DNA of 64,000 bases from Pseudanabaena frigida (GCA_003242085.1 QBML01000005.1:172261-236260); one strand, 5' to 3'. Shown: positions 1 through 8,462, counted from the stretch's first letter. Notes: generated from the letters alone by a model not told the origin. Numbers and translations are program-made.

Positions 1-265
1 TCATTGGTGCTAATAACTGATGTCCACGGCGAGCAGTAATCAGATTTTGCCTAACTTCTCGTTTACCAGTGATTTCACCATAGAGCTTTTGTCCTTTTTT
101 TGCCCAACCATAAACACTACTCACCCGATTATCAAATCCAGACTCATCAATGTATACGACATTCTTTGTCCCTTTTTCTTGGATAATTTTACGCAATCGT
201 CGCAGATGTAACTGTCTTGCTTGATGGTCTCTTTCTATATACTTTTGCTGTTTTTTTTCTCGTAA
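1..265 (-). CDS. IS630 transposase, DDE-domain frame (OrfB, partial)
   Basis: Reading the minus strand in the frame that contains CAG CAA AAG TAT just after the A8 run gives QQKYIERDHQARQ, then VVYIDESGFDNR and YGWAKKGQKLYG. YIDESGF carries the first catalytic Asp of the IS630 DDE domain, and YGWAKKGQ is a conserved family block. There is no stop between the A8 run and the window edge. This frame is +1 relative to the helix-turn-helix frame, so a full transposase would need frameshifting or transcript slippage on the A run, unless the copy is simply broken. The remaining DDE residues lie outside the window. Confidence 0.7.
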
Positions 266-551
266 TTTGTAATTGGTTTAAGGCATACCAGATGGCACTT
301 ACATTCACACCGAATTGTTTGGCTCGATCTTTGAGTGTGGCTTCTGGATATGTATTGACATGCATTTCTAGGGCTTGCCAGTCTATTTTGCGATGACGAC
401 GTTTCACTACTGTTGGCTGCAAATTTTCTCGCTTTAGCCATGCATAGATCGTTGCTTCACTGACTTCGTATCGCCTTGACGCTTCTGCCTTGCTTCCTCC
501 TCCTCTTACATAGTTCACCACTCTCTCTCGTAAGTCCATACTGTATGCCAT
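189..551 (-). CDS. IS630 transposase, N-terminal frame (OrfA, HTH)
   Basis: This 120-residue frame starts MAYSMDLRERVVNYV and has the helix-turn-helix signature of IS630/Tc1-type transposases (residues about 8-45, with SKAEASRRYEVSEATIYAWL), followed by a second winged-helix-like segment around 55-95. It binds the element's ends. The useful reading frame stops being transposase-like near base 258, where a run of eight A (minus strand) occurs; the DDE domain continues in another frame from there. The last 15 or so residues are probably out-of-frame tail. The start ATG at 551 is well placed with the rest of the family. Confidence 0.75.
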   Translation of the reverse strand: MAYSMDLRERVVNYVRGGGSKAEASRRYEVSEATIYAWLKRENLQPTVVKRRHRKIDWQALEMHVNTYPEATLKDRAKQFGVNVSAIWYALNQLQITRKKTAKVYRKRPSSKTVTSATIA

Positions 552-590
552 TTTTCTCCCTCTCTTTTCCTCTACTCCTTATTTGAATTT

Positions 591-687
591 ACTATAAATC
601 AAAACCCCAATAAATAGAGGCGGCGCAAAGAGCTAACTCTATTTATTGGGGTTTTATGTCCTAAGCAATACTTGCATTGCTATAGCT
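591..687. repeat. Family-A palindromic repeat, copy A1
   Basis: A perfect 19-bp stem (601-619 with 637-655) closes a 17-nt loop containing GGCGGCGCAAAG. The right flank, ATGTCCTAAGCAATACTTGC then ATTGCTATAGCT, matches the right flank of the copy at 20281. It lies between the transposase and the gene at 829 and has no gene of its own. Confidence 0.75.
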
Positions 688-828
688 ACTAGACAGATAT
701 GCTCAGTACCGCTATTTATGAAGGTTTGCAAAGCAAATCTGTACAATTTTGGAACTCTAGTTGAAAATCCCTACTCCCTAATCTATTGTGATACCAAATA
801 TCTCTTAAAGTAAAACATAACAATAGAT

Positions 829-1074
829 ATGGTAATCGCAGCAATTGTCTACATATCTATATCTGTACTTTTAGTAATTAGTGCAGGTATATTTTTCGTT
901 AAAGCAATTCAGTCATTGATGACTAAAGCGCAAACTTTGAATAATAAGCATCAGGATCGGGTAATGTTTTTACGTCCCACCTCTAACGATCCTTTAGCAA
1001 TTTCAACCCGACGAGAAGAAATCATTGCTATGCTGGAACGACAATTTGCTAGTAGCCCATCATCTGACTCCTAG
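829..1074 (+). CDS. Small single-span membrane protein upstream of ftsQ
   Basis: I do not recognise this 81-residue protein. Residues 3-25 form one hydrophobic segment (IAAIVYISISVLLVISAGIFF), and the rest is a short, charged, probably cytoplasmic tail with an STRREEIIAMLERQF stretch that could be helical. It ends 24 nt before the ftsQ start on the same strand, so the two may be cotranscribed, and a link to the cell envelope is a guess from position only. The ATG follows an A-rich leader without a clear ribosome binding site. A family-A repeat lies upstream. Confidence 0.6.
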   Translation: MVIAAIVYISISVLLVISAGIFFVKAIQSLMTKAQTLNNKHQDRVMFLRPTSNDPLAISTRREEIIAMLERQFASSPSSDS

Positions 1075-1098
1075 CAGCATGAACAGGTAGAACTAAAG

Positions 1099-1911
1099 AT
1101 GACGATTGAATTCCCTATCTCCACTGGAGAGGCTGACTATGTGGCTCGCCGCAAGCAACTGCGAAAACAACGCCGCCTTCGTATCTTCCAACGTATTTGG
1201 CAACTGACATTCATCACAGGACTTACAGGCAGTATGCTGTGGGTAGCAATGCTGCCAGAGTGGCAGTTACGCAGCCCTAGCCAGATTGAAATTCAGGGTA
1301 ATAATCTCCTCTCTAAAGAAATAATCAAGAAAGCGTTACCGATCCAATATCCGCAGTCAATTTTTCAAATTCAGCCACAGGCGATCGCCACCCAACTGGA
1401 GTCAAATGCCCCAGTCTACAAGGTTTTAGTTTCGCGTACAATTTTTCCATCAAAATTGACCATCCAAGTTCAAGAACGCTTGCCGATCGCTAACTCTACA
1501 CGCAAAGGTCAGCAAGGTTTTCTTGACGCTGAAGGTATATGGATGCCATCAAAGGCATACCCATCAAATATAGTTAAACCCAGTCTTGTAGTTTTAGAAC
1601 CGACTAATCGAGCAATACCCCAATGGTCAACTTTATATCGTCAAGTTAGTCAAAGTCAGGTCAAAATTTCACAAGTTGATGCAAGGGATGAATCAAATTT
1701 AGTTTTGATTACTGAGCTGGGCATTGTATATTTTGGTACATACAAACCATCATTGTTTACTACACAGTTAGAGACACTTGATAGACTGAGAACATTGCCT
1801 GAAAAGTTGAAGTCAAAAAGTTTTAAATATATTGACATTAGTCAGCCAGCCGATCCAATTTTAGAAATGAATATGCCTCCAAAAGATAAATCTTCCGAAA
1901 CAAAATTCTAA
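1099..1911 (+). CDS. ftsQ: Cell division protein FtsQ/DivIB
   Basis: FtsQ is a bitopic inner-membrane protein of the divisome. The 270 residues show a basic cytoplasmic head (residues 15-30, RRKQLRKQRRLRIFQR), one membrane span at about 32-52, and then a POTRA domain beginning RSPSQIEIQGNNLLSKEII, which is the standard FtsQ entry motif. The C-terminal part ends in a hydrophilic tail of about 20 residues. It precedes ftsZ by 140 nt, the usual cyanobacterial order. Length and domain order are normal. The start ATG at 1099 follows AACTAAAG, a weak binding site. Confidence 0.9.
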   Translation: MTIEFPISTGEADYVARRKQLRKQRRLRIFQRIWQLTFITGLTGSMLWVAMLPEWQLRSPSQIEIQGNNLLSKEIIKKALPIQYPQSIFQIQPQAIATQLESNAPVYKVLVSRTIFPSKLTIQVQERLPIANSTRKGQQGFLDAEGIWMPSKAYPSNIVKPSLVVLEPTNRAIPQWSTLYRQVSQSQVKISQVDARDESNLVLITELGIVYFGTYKPSLFTTQLETLDRLRTLPEKLKSKSFKYIDISQPADPILEMNMPPKDKSSETKF

Positions 1912-2051
1912 ATTGTCGTTTTAAGGCTATTATTATTTTTTTCTGGTAGGTTTAAACTTTTACCCAGACTTCTGTCTCGAATGTAGTTTAAGCTTAGCGA
2001 AATCTAGAGAGTTTCAGTAAAAACGATTCTATCTATGACATATCTTAATAA

Positions 2052-3338
2052 ATGACATCTCAAAACGACTGGTCAGATTTGGACTCAAATGGTTCAGAAA
2101 ATGGAGAAGTAGACGTGCAAATGGATGAACTTTCTGAGTTTTCAAATAACTCTAGACTACACCTAGGTCACTCTCACAATCGTATGAAGCAGCAGTTAAG
2201 CGTTGATGCAAAAGCGGATAATATCATGTTGGGCAGTGTTGCAAAAATTAAAGTAATTGGTGTTGGTGGCGGCGGCGGCAATGCTGTAAATCGCATGATC
2301 GCAAGTGACGTAGTTGGTGTAGAGTTCTGGTCGTTTAATACAGACGCTCAAGCACTGCTTCAGTCTTCCGCCTCTAAACGCTTTCAGATGGGTCAGAAGC
2401 TGACTAGAGGTTTAGGCGCTGGTGGTAATCCAGCGATCGGACAAAAAGCAGCCGAAGAGTCTCGTGATGATATCGCTCAAGCCGTGGAAGGAGCCGATCT
2501 TGTATTTATTACCGCAGGTATGGGTGGTGGCACTGGTACAGGAGCGGCTCCAATTATTGCGGAGGTAGCCAAAGAAGCAGGCGCGCTTACCGTTGGTATA
2601 GTGACACGGCCTTTTACTTTTGAGGGTAGGAGACGAGGTCAACAGGCTGAGGAGGGGATTGCGGGTTTACAAAGTCGTGTTGACACACTGATTGTGATCC
2701 CCAATGACAAATTGCTATCTGTAATTTCAGAGCAAACTCCAGTTCAAGAAGCCTTTCGTGTTGCCGATGATATTTTGCGACAGGGTGTACAAGGCATCTC
2801 TGACATAATCATGATCCCTGGCCTAGTTAATGTAGACTTTGCCGACATTAGAGCGGTTATGGCAGATGCAGGCTCCGCGATGATGGGTATTGGCATTGGC
2901 TCAGGTAAGTCTAGAGCTAGAGAAGCTGCCATGACTGCCATCTCTTCGCCTTTACTTGAAACCTCGGTTGAGGGCGCTAGTGGCGTTGTCTTTAACATTA
3001 CAGGGGGTGAAGATATGACACTTCATGAAGTAAACGCAGCAGCCGAAACAATTTATGAGGTTGTCGATCAAAATGCCAACATTATTTTTGGGGCAGTAAT
3101 TGATCCCAAGCTAGATGGTGAGATTCGGATTACTGTAATTGCTACTGGATTTGCACCTAAGACGCATCCTGCGATCCCACCTCAAATCTCTAAAAAGTTA
3201 CAGAGTACTACCTCAACACCTAAGACTTCATCGCCAGCTCCCAATATTTCGCAAAGTACTTCGCAATCGGAAATCAAGCTCAGTAAACCAGGATTAGACA
3301 TCCCAGATTTCCTGCAACGTCGCCGTCCTCCAAAATAA
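2052..3338 (+). CDS. ftsZ: Cell division GTPase FtsZ
   Basis: FtsZ polymerises with GTP into the division ring. The 428-residue protein has a variable acidic N-terminal extension of about 60 residues, as in other cyanobacteria, then the GTP-binding core: [15 protein letters not shown], the tubulin signature [12 protein letters not shown], the T7-loop region around [12 protein letters not shown], and the C-terminal domain. A Ser/Thr/Pro-rich linker (about 375-410) leads to the conserved tail [13 protein letters not shown], which binds partner proteins. Every key motif is present. It lies directly downstream of ftsQ and upstream of prs. Confidence 0.97.
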   Translation: MTSQNDWSDLDSNGSENGEVDVQMDELSEFSNNSRLHLGHSHNRMKQQLSVDAKADNIMLGSVAKIKVIGVGGGGGNAVNRMIASDVVGVEFWSFNTDAQALLQSSASKRFQMGQKLTRGLGAGGNPAIGQKAAEESRDDIAQAVEGADLVFITAGMGGGTGTGAAPIIAEVAKEAGALTVGIVTRPFTFEGRRRGQQAEEGIAGLQSRVDTLIVIPNDKLLSVISEQTPVQEAFRVADDILRQGVQGISDIIMIPGLVNVDFADIRAVMADAGSAMMGIGIGSGKSRAREAAMTAISSPLLETSVEGASGVVFNITGGEDMTLHEVNAAAETIYEVVDQNANIIFGAVIDPKLDGEIRITVIATGFAPKTHPAIPPQISKKLQSTTSTPKTSSPAPNISQSTSQSEIKLSKPGLDIPDFLQRRRPPK

Positions 3339-3503
3339 AAATGAATTATAAAATTAATCCTAATGGTGAAAATTGCTAGATTTTGACAAGTAATTAACGT
3401 TTTAATCTAAAAAATTCGTCTAAGTTAATCTCAAACTATGATGCGAATAGCGAATTAGGCACGACAATAGAATTATGGCTATGTTACCTTCTGATAAATT
3501 GCA

Positions 3504-4502
3504 GTGACACACTTAACGACTACTAGGCATGGACTTCACAGACTACCTTCTCTAAATAGTGGTGAAGATAGATTGAGGCTGTTTGCTGGCTCGGCAAACC
3601 TACCGCTTGCCCAAGAGATTTCCCGTTATTTGGGTATAGAACTAGGCCCTATGGTGCGAAAAAACTTCGCCGACGGAGAAGTCTATGTGCAAGTGCAGGA
3701 ATCAATACGAGGTTGTGATGTTTATTTGATCCAACCAACATGTCGCCCTGTTAATGACCATTTGACTGAATTGTTGATTATGATTGACGCTTGTCGTCGC
3801 GCATCTGCAAGACAAATTACCGCAGTAATGCCCTATTACGGCTATGCGCGTGCCGATCGCAAAACAGCAGGACGGGAGTCGATCACTGCGAAGTTGGTTG
3901 CAAACTTAATTGTGCAATCTGGTGCCGATCGCGTGATTGCAATGGATTTGCACTCAGCGCAGATTCAAGGATACTTTGATATTCCTTGTGATCACGTTTA
4001 TGGGGCTCCCGTTTTATTGGACTATCTTTGCGAAAAGAAGCTATCTGACTTGGTTGTAGTTTCACCTGATGTGGGGGGCGTGGCTCGTGCTCGCGCTTTT
4101 GCCAAAAAACTAAATGATGCACCTTTGGCAATCATTGATAAACGCCGACAAACTCACAATGTGGCGGAGGTAATGAATGTGATTGGGGATGTGGCAGGTA
4201 AGACTGCTGTACTTGTCGATGACATGATCGATACAGCAGGGACGATCTATGAAGCAGCTAAGTTGCTTAGAAAAGAAGGAGCCAGACAAGTTTATGCTTG
4301 TGCGACCCACGCGATTTTTTCTCCGCCAGCAATCGATCGACTATCTAGTGGTGTTTTTGAAGAAGTTATCGTTACTAACTCCACACCTGTAAGGCAAGAG
4401 AATTATTTCCCACAATTACGCGTGTTATCCGTTGCCGATCTATTGGGAGAGACAATTTGGCGAGTACATGAGGATACTTCTGTAAGTAGCATGTTCAGGT
4501 AG
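3504..4502 (+). CDS. prs: Ribose-phosphate pyrophosphokinase
   Basis: The enzyme makes PRPP from ribose 5-phosphate and ATP for purine, pyrimidine, His and Trp synthesis. The 332 residues contain the family blocks FADGEVYVQVQESIRG, the ATP-loop segment PYYGYARADRK, MDLHSAQIQGYFDIP, and the PRPP-binding loop VLVDDMIDTAGTI. The chosen start is GTG at 3504 because there is no ATG before the conserved RLRLFAGSAN region; the first 20 residues are variable in this family, so the exact start is uncertain. It follows ftsZ by 165 nt with no obvious terminator between them. Confidence 0.95.
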   Translation: MTHLTTTRHGLHRLPSLNSGEDRLRLFAGSANLPLAQEISRYLGIELGPMVRKNFADGEVYVQVQESIRGCDVYLIQPTCRPVNDHLTELLIMIDACRRASARQITAVMPYYGYARADRKTAGRESITAKLVANLIVQSGADRVIAMDLHSAQIQGYFDIPCDHVYGAPVLLDYLCEKKLSDLVVVSPDVGGVARARAFAKKLNDAPLAIIDKRRQTHNVAEVMNVIGDVAGKTAVLVDDMIDTAGTIYEAAKLLRKEGARQVYACATHAIFSPPAIDRLSSGVFEEVIVTNSTPVRQENYFPQLRVLSVADLLGETIWRVHEDTSVSSMFR

Positions 4503-4551
4503 CGATCACTTCATATATTTGCTAAGAAGCAATATTTACTTATGGCTCTCG

Positions 4552-4839
4552 TAGGAAAGTATGCATTTCATAATCATATTAAATTAGAGAAAATGTGCAT
4601 CACGATACAAACTACAATTGTGTAGTAAGTTTAAGTGAGAATACTTATTTTTTTAATCTAGACATTTGGTCTAGATTTCTCATTACCTGAGTGAATTAAG
4701 CAAGTTTTCTTTCGATCTCTGTACTAGATTTACCTTAATACAATCTATACAGTGAAATTCTCTTGTAAAGCTATTCTGCGTGTTAAGTGAAAACTAACAT
4801 GCATCACTCAAATTGATTGTGCGCTGGCATACTTTCCTA
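4552..4839. repeat. Long-range 13-nt inverted repeat flanking the ntcA leader
   Basis: TAGGAAAGTATGC at 4552-4564 is exactly complementary to GCATACTTTCCTA at 4827-4839. Both lie in the same 491-nt intergenic region. They could be paired binding sites or the ends of a degenerate element; nothing between them looks coding. Confidence 0.45.
4655..4677 (+). terminator. Possible hairpin downstream of prs
   Basis: AATCTAGAC (4655-4663) pairs with GTCTAGATT (4669-4677) around a 5-nt loop and is followed by a short T-rich stretch. It is 150 nt past the prs stop and has a weak T tract, so it is only a possible terminator. Confidence 0.3.
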
Positions 4840-4978
4840 TGAAATAGTCATCGCCGTCCGATTGATTCAGGTTATTGATAATGTATGCCTAATGCTTGCC
4901 ACTACTAAGGTGCAATAGGCATTGTTTAGATTAGCAAAAGCTATACGATGGTTTATATCTTGTTTTGTTTTTGGTTAA

Positions 4979-4984
4979 AGAGGG
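4979..4984 (+). promoter_or_regulatory. Ribosome binding site deciding the ntcA TTG start
   Basis: AGAGGG sits about 10 nt before a TTG codon at 4994. The frame is closed by TAA at 4976-4978 and no ATG lies between, so this site fixes TTG as the most likely ntcA start. Confidence 0.6.
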
Positions 4985-4993
4985 TATATAAGA

Positions 4994-5656
4994 TTGGCTG
5001 ACCGTGCTCTTGTTGAAGTCTTTCGCGAAATGAATGGGGGAATGTTCCCACCCATGACGGAAACGTTTGAACGCGGTAAGACGATTTTTTTTCCTGGAGA
5101 TCCTGCGGAACGTTTTTACTTTTTAGTAAAAGGTGCTGTCAAACTTTCTAGAGTTTATGAAGCAGGTGAAGAAATTACAGTGGCACTATTACGAGAGAAT
5201 AGTGTGTTTGGTGTTTTGTCATTAATTACTGGTAATCGCTCCGATCGCTTTTATCATGCGGTTGCCTTTACACCCGTTGAGCTGCTTTCTGTGCCGATCG
5301 ATCAGGTTGAGAAGGCGCTGAAGGAAGATCCCGAACTACCGATGGTACTGTTGCGTGGTTTGTCATCTCGAATTTTGCAAACAGAGATGATGATTGAAAC
5401 GCTTGCTCATCGCGATATGGGATCGCGTTTAGTTAGCTTCTTATTGATTCTTTGTCGTGATTTTGGTACGCCTTCTACAGAAGGGGTAACCATAGATTTG
5501 AAGTTGTCACATCAGGCGATCGCTGAGGCGATTGGCTCTACGCGAGTTACTGTGACTCGGTTGCTTGGTGATTTGCGAAAGCAGAAGATGATCGCCATCT
5601 CAAAAAAACGGATCACTGTGCATAACCCTATTGAACTTGGGCAACAGTTTGCTTAG
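4994..5656 (+). CDS. ntcA: Global nitrogen regulator NtcA (CRP/FNR family)
   Basis: NtcA activates nitrogen-assimilation genes when 2-oxoglutarate is high. The 220 residues show a cyclic-nucleotide-like effector domain (about 20-135, with [20 protein letters not shown]), a dimerisation helix ([20 protein letters not shown]), and a winged helix whose recognition helix reads [20 protein letters not shown], nearly invariant in NtcA. The start is TTG at 4994, supported by AGAGGG upstream and an in-frame stop at 4976. A rare start codon on a regulator may limit its translation. An imperfect hairpin follows the stop. Confidence 0.95.
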   Translation: MADRALVEVFREMNGGMFPPMTETFERGKTIFFPGDPAERFYFLVKGAVKLSRVYEAGEEITVALLRENSVFGVLSLITGNRSDRFYHAVAFTPVELLSVPIDQVEKALKEDPELPMVLLRGLSSRILQTEMMIETLAHRDMGSRLVSFLLILCRDFGTPSTEGVTIDLKLSHQAIAEAIGSTRVTVTRLLGDLRKQKMIAISKKRITVHNPIELGQQFA

Positions 5657-5657
5657 A

Positions 5658-5694
5658 TAAAGTAGGTGTGACCCTTTGCACTACATCTACTTTA
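5658..5694 (+). terminator. Hairpin after ntcA
   Basis: TAAAGTAGGTGTG (5658-5670) pairs with TACATCTACTTTA (5682-5694), with wobble pairs and an 11-nt loop. It begins two bases after the ntcA stop. There is no T tract, so termination is uncertain. Confidence 0.4.
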
Positions 5695-5756
5695 CTAATG
5701 TAATTGTTGATGCGTTAAGCTGTTTATAGAAAAATATTTAAAGAAAAATATCTAAA

Positions 5757-6119
5757 ATGTACGGAACATTAAAAGCAATCTGGGCAGTAGTTGCCATTTG
5801 CCTCGTAATTTTAATCCTATTACATAGTCCTAAGAGTGATGGTTTAGGTGGTTTTAGTGGGCAAGCCCAACTTTTTTCGAGTACCAAGAGCGCTGAAACT
5901 GCGTTAAATAGAGTAACTTGGTTTTTGACTGCTGCCTTCTTGGGCTTGACGGTAGTACTTAGTGGTGGTTGGTTTACAGCTCCAGCGCTAACAGCTCCAC
6001 CTGCTGCGGTACAAGTTGCACCTTCATCTCAAACAGCGCCTAATGCAAAGCCGATCCCATTAAATTTGCCAGCAACAACTCCAGCAACTCCTGCTGAAAA
6101 ACCTTCAGACAAGCCTTAG
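5757..6119 (+). CDS. secG: Protein-export membrane protein SecG
   Basis: SecG is the small non-essential subunit of the SecYEG translocon. The 120 residues contain two membrane segments (about 5-23 and 53-72) separated by the loop SPKSDGLGGFSG, which is the SecG hallmark. A tail of about 45 residues rich in Pro, Ala and Thr follows, longer than in the shortest cyanobacterial homologues. The ATG at 5757 follows an A-rich leader. It stands alone between ntcA and a dead Uma2 gene. Confidence 0.9.
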   Translation: MYGTLKAIWAVVAICLVILILLHSPKSDGLGGFSGQAQLFSSTKSAETALNRVTWFLTAAFLGLTVVLSGGWFTAPALTAPPAAVQVAPSSQTAPNAKPIPLNLPATTPATPAEKPSDKP

Positions 6120-6153
6120 AGTCGTAAGTTTTGAGTTTATCAATTTACTTGGA

Positions 6154-6518
6154 ATGACGCCAAGTCTTCCTAAATCAAGCGATCGCATTGTGCTTCTATC
6201 AATCAGATGGCAGACATATCGTGCGATCGCCTGCGATTTAGAAACGCGGCCTAGTAAGCGTTTGACCTATGACAATGGACTGCTCGAGATTCGGATGCCT
6301 TCTGAACTGCATGAAAGTTAAAAAATCTGTGCTATGACGGTCAGGCGGTTACTATTCATAACCTTGTTGGGGATCGTTACTCCTAATGCGATCGCAGTAT
6401 TGCATTTCCCTTCTTAGAAACAAGCGATCTCCAGAATTTCTTGGAATTAAAAAATACTCTCAAAGAAAATGCCTTGATTGGGCAAGTTCGTGATTGGGCA
6501 GCGTCAAATCACGTTTAA
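6154..6518 (+). pseudogene. Uma2-family endonuclease remnant
   Basis: From ATG at 6154 the frame gives MTPSLPKSSDRIVLLSIRWQ, then YRAIACDLETRPSKRLTYDN and GLLEIRMPS before a stop at 6319. This is a typical Uma2 (PD-(D/E)XK superfamily) N-terminus. From about 6327, in a different frame, LCYDGQAVTIHNLVGDRYS, one stop codon (TAA), then AFPFLETSDLQNFLELKN and a normal end at 6518 correspond to the Uma2 C-terminus. The central nuclease core is deleted. The tail overlaps the 3' end of coaE by 15 nt on the opposite strand. Confidence 0.75.
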
Positions 6519-7112
6519 AAATATGCCCAGCGGTGAGTGAAGCAGAGCGTTATCAACTTGAAAGAATAGCTCTTCAGGATTATCTGAGTTGATAATTACT
6601 ACATCGGCAAGTTCAATTTTTTCTGATTGGGACATTTGACTAGCAATTCTTTGCAAGGCTTCAGATTCTGATAGATGATTGCGATCGATAAGCCTCTGTA
6701 ATTGCTGATGGGGATCGCAGGCGATTGACCAAGTTTCCGTGACTAAGTCTTGCATTTTGGCTTCAAAAAGCAAGGGAATTACCATTACTACTGTGGATGG
6801 CTCTAATTGCTTTGCTTCAGCGATCAAGCATTCTTTGATATAGGGATGAATTAATTCTTCTAGCCATTGTCGATCGCTTTTACTGGCAAACACAATACTA
6901 GCCAGTTTGCGGCGATCTAAGTTCCCTTGTTCGTCTAGTACGGATTGACCGTAGCGATCGCTAATTTTTAAGAGGCGTTCATTATTTAAAGCTTGTCGAG
7001 CATATAAATCTGCGTCAAGAATTGGTAATCCATAGGTCTTATGTAAATAGTCGGAAACAGTAGTTTTTCCTGTGGCGATGCCTCCTGTGATGCCGATGAT
7101 CCGTTGTTTCAT
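6504..7112 (-). CDS. coaE: Dephospho-CoA kinase
   Basis: CoaE phosphorylates dephospho-CoA, the last step of coenzyme A synthesis. The 202 residues begin with the P-loop GITGGIATGKTTVSDYL and contain the family blocks LPILDADLYARQAL and VVMVIPLLFEAKM, followed by SIACDPHQQLQRLIDRN, which carries the lid-region Arg. Length is normal. The start ATG at 7112 is 70 nt from the divergent SemiSWEET start, so a shared promoter region is likely. Confidence 0.93.
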   Translation of the reverse strand: MKQRIIGITGGIATGKTTVSDYLHKTYGLPILDADLYARQALNNERLLKISDRYGQSVLDEQGNLDRRKLASIVFASKSDRQWLEELIHPYIKECLIAEAKQLEPSTVVMVIPLLFEAKMQDLVTETWSIACDPHQQLQRLIDRNHLSESEALQRIASQMSQSEKIELADVVIINSDNPEELFFQVDNALLHSPLGIFLNVI

Positions 7113-7182
7113 GTGATTTAATTCTAATTTGAGAGATTATTGCTGAGTGCAACACTCTCAAATTAGCTTATTTACGGAAATT

Positions 7183-7437
7183 ATGGATTTCACCAATATT
7201 CTTGGATTTACGGCTGCATCTCTCACAACTCTGGCTTTTTTGCCTCAAGTAATCCAAGTTTGGCGATCGCGTTCTACTAAAGATATTTCCTTGCCGATGT
7301 TAATTACATTTATTGCTGGGGTTTCTCTCTGGCTAATTTATGGGATGCTCGTAAATGCTGCACCGATCATTATTGCTAATGCGGTTACCCTGATCTTAAA
7401 TCTAGCAATTTTGCGTTTCAAACTTAAGCATGGCTGA
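7183..7437 (+). CDS. SemiSWEET-type PQ-loop transporter
   Basis: An 84-residue protein with three membrane helices and the PQ motif in LAFLPQVIQVWRSRSTKDIS, the hallmark of bacterial SemiSWEETs, which dimerise to pass sugars. I chose ATG at 7183, giving MDFTNILGFTAAS, because a longer frame from GTG at 7147 adds 12 residues that do not fit the family. The substrate cannot be read from sequence. It is transcribed divergently from coaE, and a family-B palindrome follows directly. Confidence 0.85.
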   Translation: MDFTNILGFTAASLTTLAFLPQVIQVWRSRSTKDISLPMLITFIAGVSLWLIYGMLVNAAPIIIANAVTLILNLAILRFKLKHG

Positions 7438-7442
7438 TTCTT

Positions 7443-7534
7443 TACAGCAATTACCGATCAAACGAACCGCAAGAAATTTTGGGAAAGTGTTTCAAAGCAA
7501 CACTTTCCCAAAATTTCTTGGTGCGGATTTTCAC
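7443..7534. repeat. Family-B palindromic repeat, copy B1 (inverted)
   Basis: ACAGCAATTACCGATCAAAC is the complement of the family-B right end seen at 19460 and 26305. The stem runs 7467-7491 with 7499-7526 (small bulge), apex TTTCAAAGCAA. It follows the SemiSWEET stop and could terminate its transcript. Confidence 0.65.
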
Positions 7535-7587
7535 TGGTGATTGCGATAAACTTTACTCAAACCTCTTTTTAACTTATTTTCCCTAGC

Positions 7588-8313
7588 ATGACCTCTCTTA
7601 GCACATTCTTTTCGACTTATCTTACGCATTTTGTAATGGTGGGAATGATCGTAATATTCGCGATCGCCCATAGCGGACTTGCCGAGTTACGGATGTGGGC
7701 AGAAGAAAGGATTGGAGCGAGGTTCTATCGAGTGATTTTTGCACTAGTGAGCATTCCTCTTGCTGTGCTACTTCTGATTTATTTCTTCAATCATCGCTAC
7801 GATGGCGAGCAATTGTGGAATGTGCAAGCAGTTGCGGGCGTGAATGAGTTTGTGTTGATTCTTTCCGCAATTTCCTTTCTCTTTCTCTATCCAGCTACAT
7901 TTAACTTGACTGAAGTTGCTGCGATAAAAAAACCAGAAGTACATTTGTTTGAAACGGGGATCATTCGCATCTGTCGTCACCCCCAGATGATCGGTCAATG
8001 TCTATGGGGAATTGCTCACGCCCTTTGGTTAGGAACATCTTTCACATTGACAACGGCGATCGCTTTGGTTGTATATCACCTATTTGCTGTTTGGCACGGC
8101 GATCGTCGTTTGTTTAAACGTTATGGTGATGCTTTCTTGGCGGTGAAGGAACGCACTTCAATTTTGCCATTTTTAGCGATCGCCCAAGGTCGTCAGCAAT
8201 TAGTGTTAAAAGAATTTGTGCGCCCCGCATATATTGGTGTGGCAATTACAATTGTCTTATTTCGTTGGCTACACCCGATTGTAATTACTGCCTCCGCAAA
8301 TCTAAATTTGTAA
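7588..8313 (+). CDS. NnrU-family membrane protein, Z-ISO-like
   Basis: The 241 residues contain about six or seven membrane segments and the NnrU core, with IFAIAHSGLAELR near the N-terminus and GIIRICRHPQMIGQCLWGIAHALWLG in the middle. The His residues in these segments fit the haem-coordinating positions proposed for 15-cis-zeta-carotene isomerase (Z-ISO), the plant branch of this family, and cyanobacterial members have been linked to that step. A carotenoid role is therefore plausible, but the family is broad. A strong terminator follows the stop directly. Confidence 0.75.
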   Translation: MTSLSTFFSTYLTHFVMVGMIVIFAIAHSGLAELRMWAEERIGARFYRVIFALVSIPLAVLLLIYFFNHRYDGEQLWNVQAVAGVNEFVLILSAISFLFLYPATFNLTEVAAIKKPEVHLFETGIIRICRHPQMIGQCLWGIAHALWLGTSFTLTTAIALVVYHLFAVWHGDRRLFKRYGDAFLAVKERTSILPFLAIAQGRQQLVLKEFVRPAYIGVAITIVLFRWLHPIVITASANLNL

Positions 8314-8344
8314 AAAAAGGCAGTATTTTATACTGCCTTTTTTT
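8312..8344 (+). terminator. Rho-independent terminator
   Basis: AAAAAAAGGCAGTA (8312-8325) pairs with TACTGCCTTTTTTT (8331-8344) over a 5-nt loop. It starts at the stop codon of the NnrU-type gene and works in both directions. A family-A repeat begins on its last base. Confidence 0.85.
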
Positions 8345-8459
8345 ATAGCTGTCGCCAAGTGTACTAGGACATAAAACCCAAGAATTGATTGGCGGTGCTC
8401 TGCGCCGCCAATCAATTCTTGGGTTTTGATTTGTTCTAAGACAAGTGGCTATAGCTATA
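8344..8459. repeat. Family-A palindromic repeat, copy A2 (fullest copy)
   Basis: Outer ends TATAGCTGTCGCCAAGTG and CAAGTGGCTATAGCTATA form imperfect terminal inverted repeats. The inner hairpin is a perfect 23-bp stem (8373-8395 with 8405-8427) with a 9-nt apex TGCTCTGCG. Its arm sequence AAGAATTGATTGGCGG recurs in the copy at 35257 and in no other. Confidence 0.8.
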
Positions 8460-8462
8460 GAT

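Larger units (their letters stand above)
1..551 (-). mobile_element. IS630-family insertion sequence, cut by the window edge
   Basis: The transposase is read from 551 leftwards in two overlapping frames, as in IS630 members that need frameshifting. The front frame carries a helix-turn-helix and the second carries the start of the DDE domain. The sequence runs off the left end of the window, so the far terminal repeat and the last catalytic residues cannot be seen. I could not define the near terminal inverted repeat or the TA target; the element probably ends somewhere between 552 and about 600, just before a family-A palindrome. Confidence 0.8.
4503..4993. other. 491-nt intergenic region upstream of ntcA
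   Basis: No gene is seen here. The stretch is AT-rich and holds a 9-bp hairpin (4655-4677) and two 13-nt inverted repeats 262 nt apart. It must contain the ntcA promoter. I looked for the NtcA box GTA-N8-TAC and found no convincing copy. Confidence 0.6.

Noticed and set aside
20-211. 63-residue plus-strand reading frame
   Set aside because: It is the complement of the IS630 DDE coding frame.
4503-4993. NtcA box GTA-N8-TAC for autoregulation
   Set aside because: No convincing copy was found by eye in the leader.
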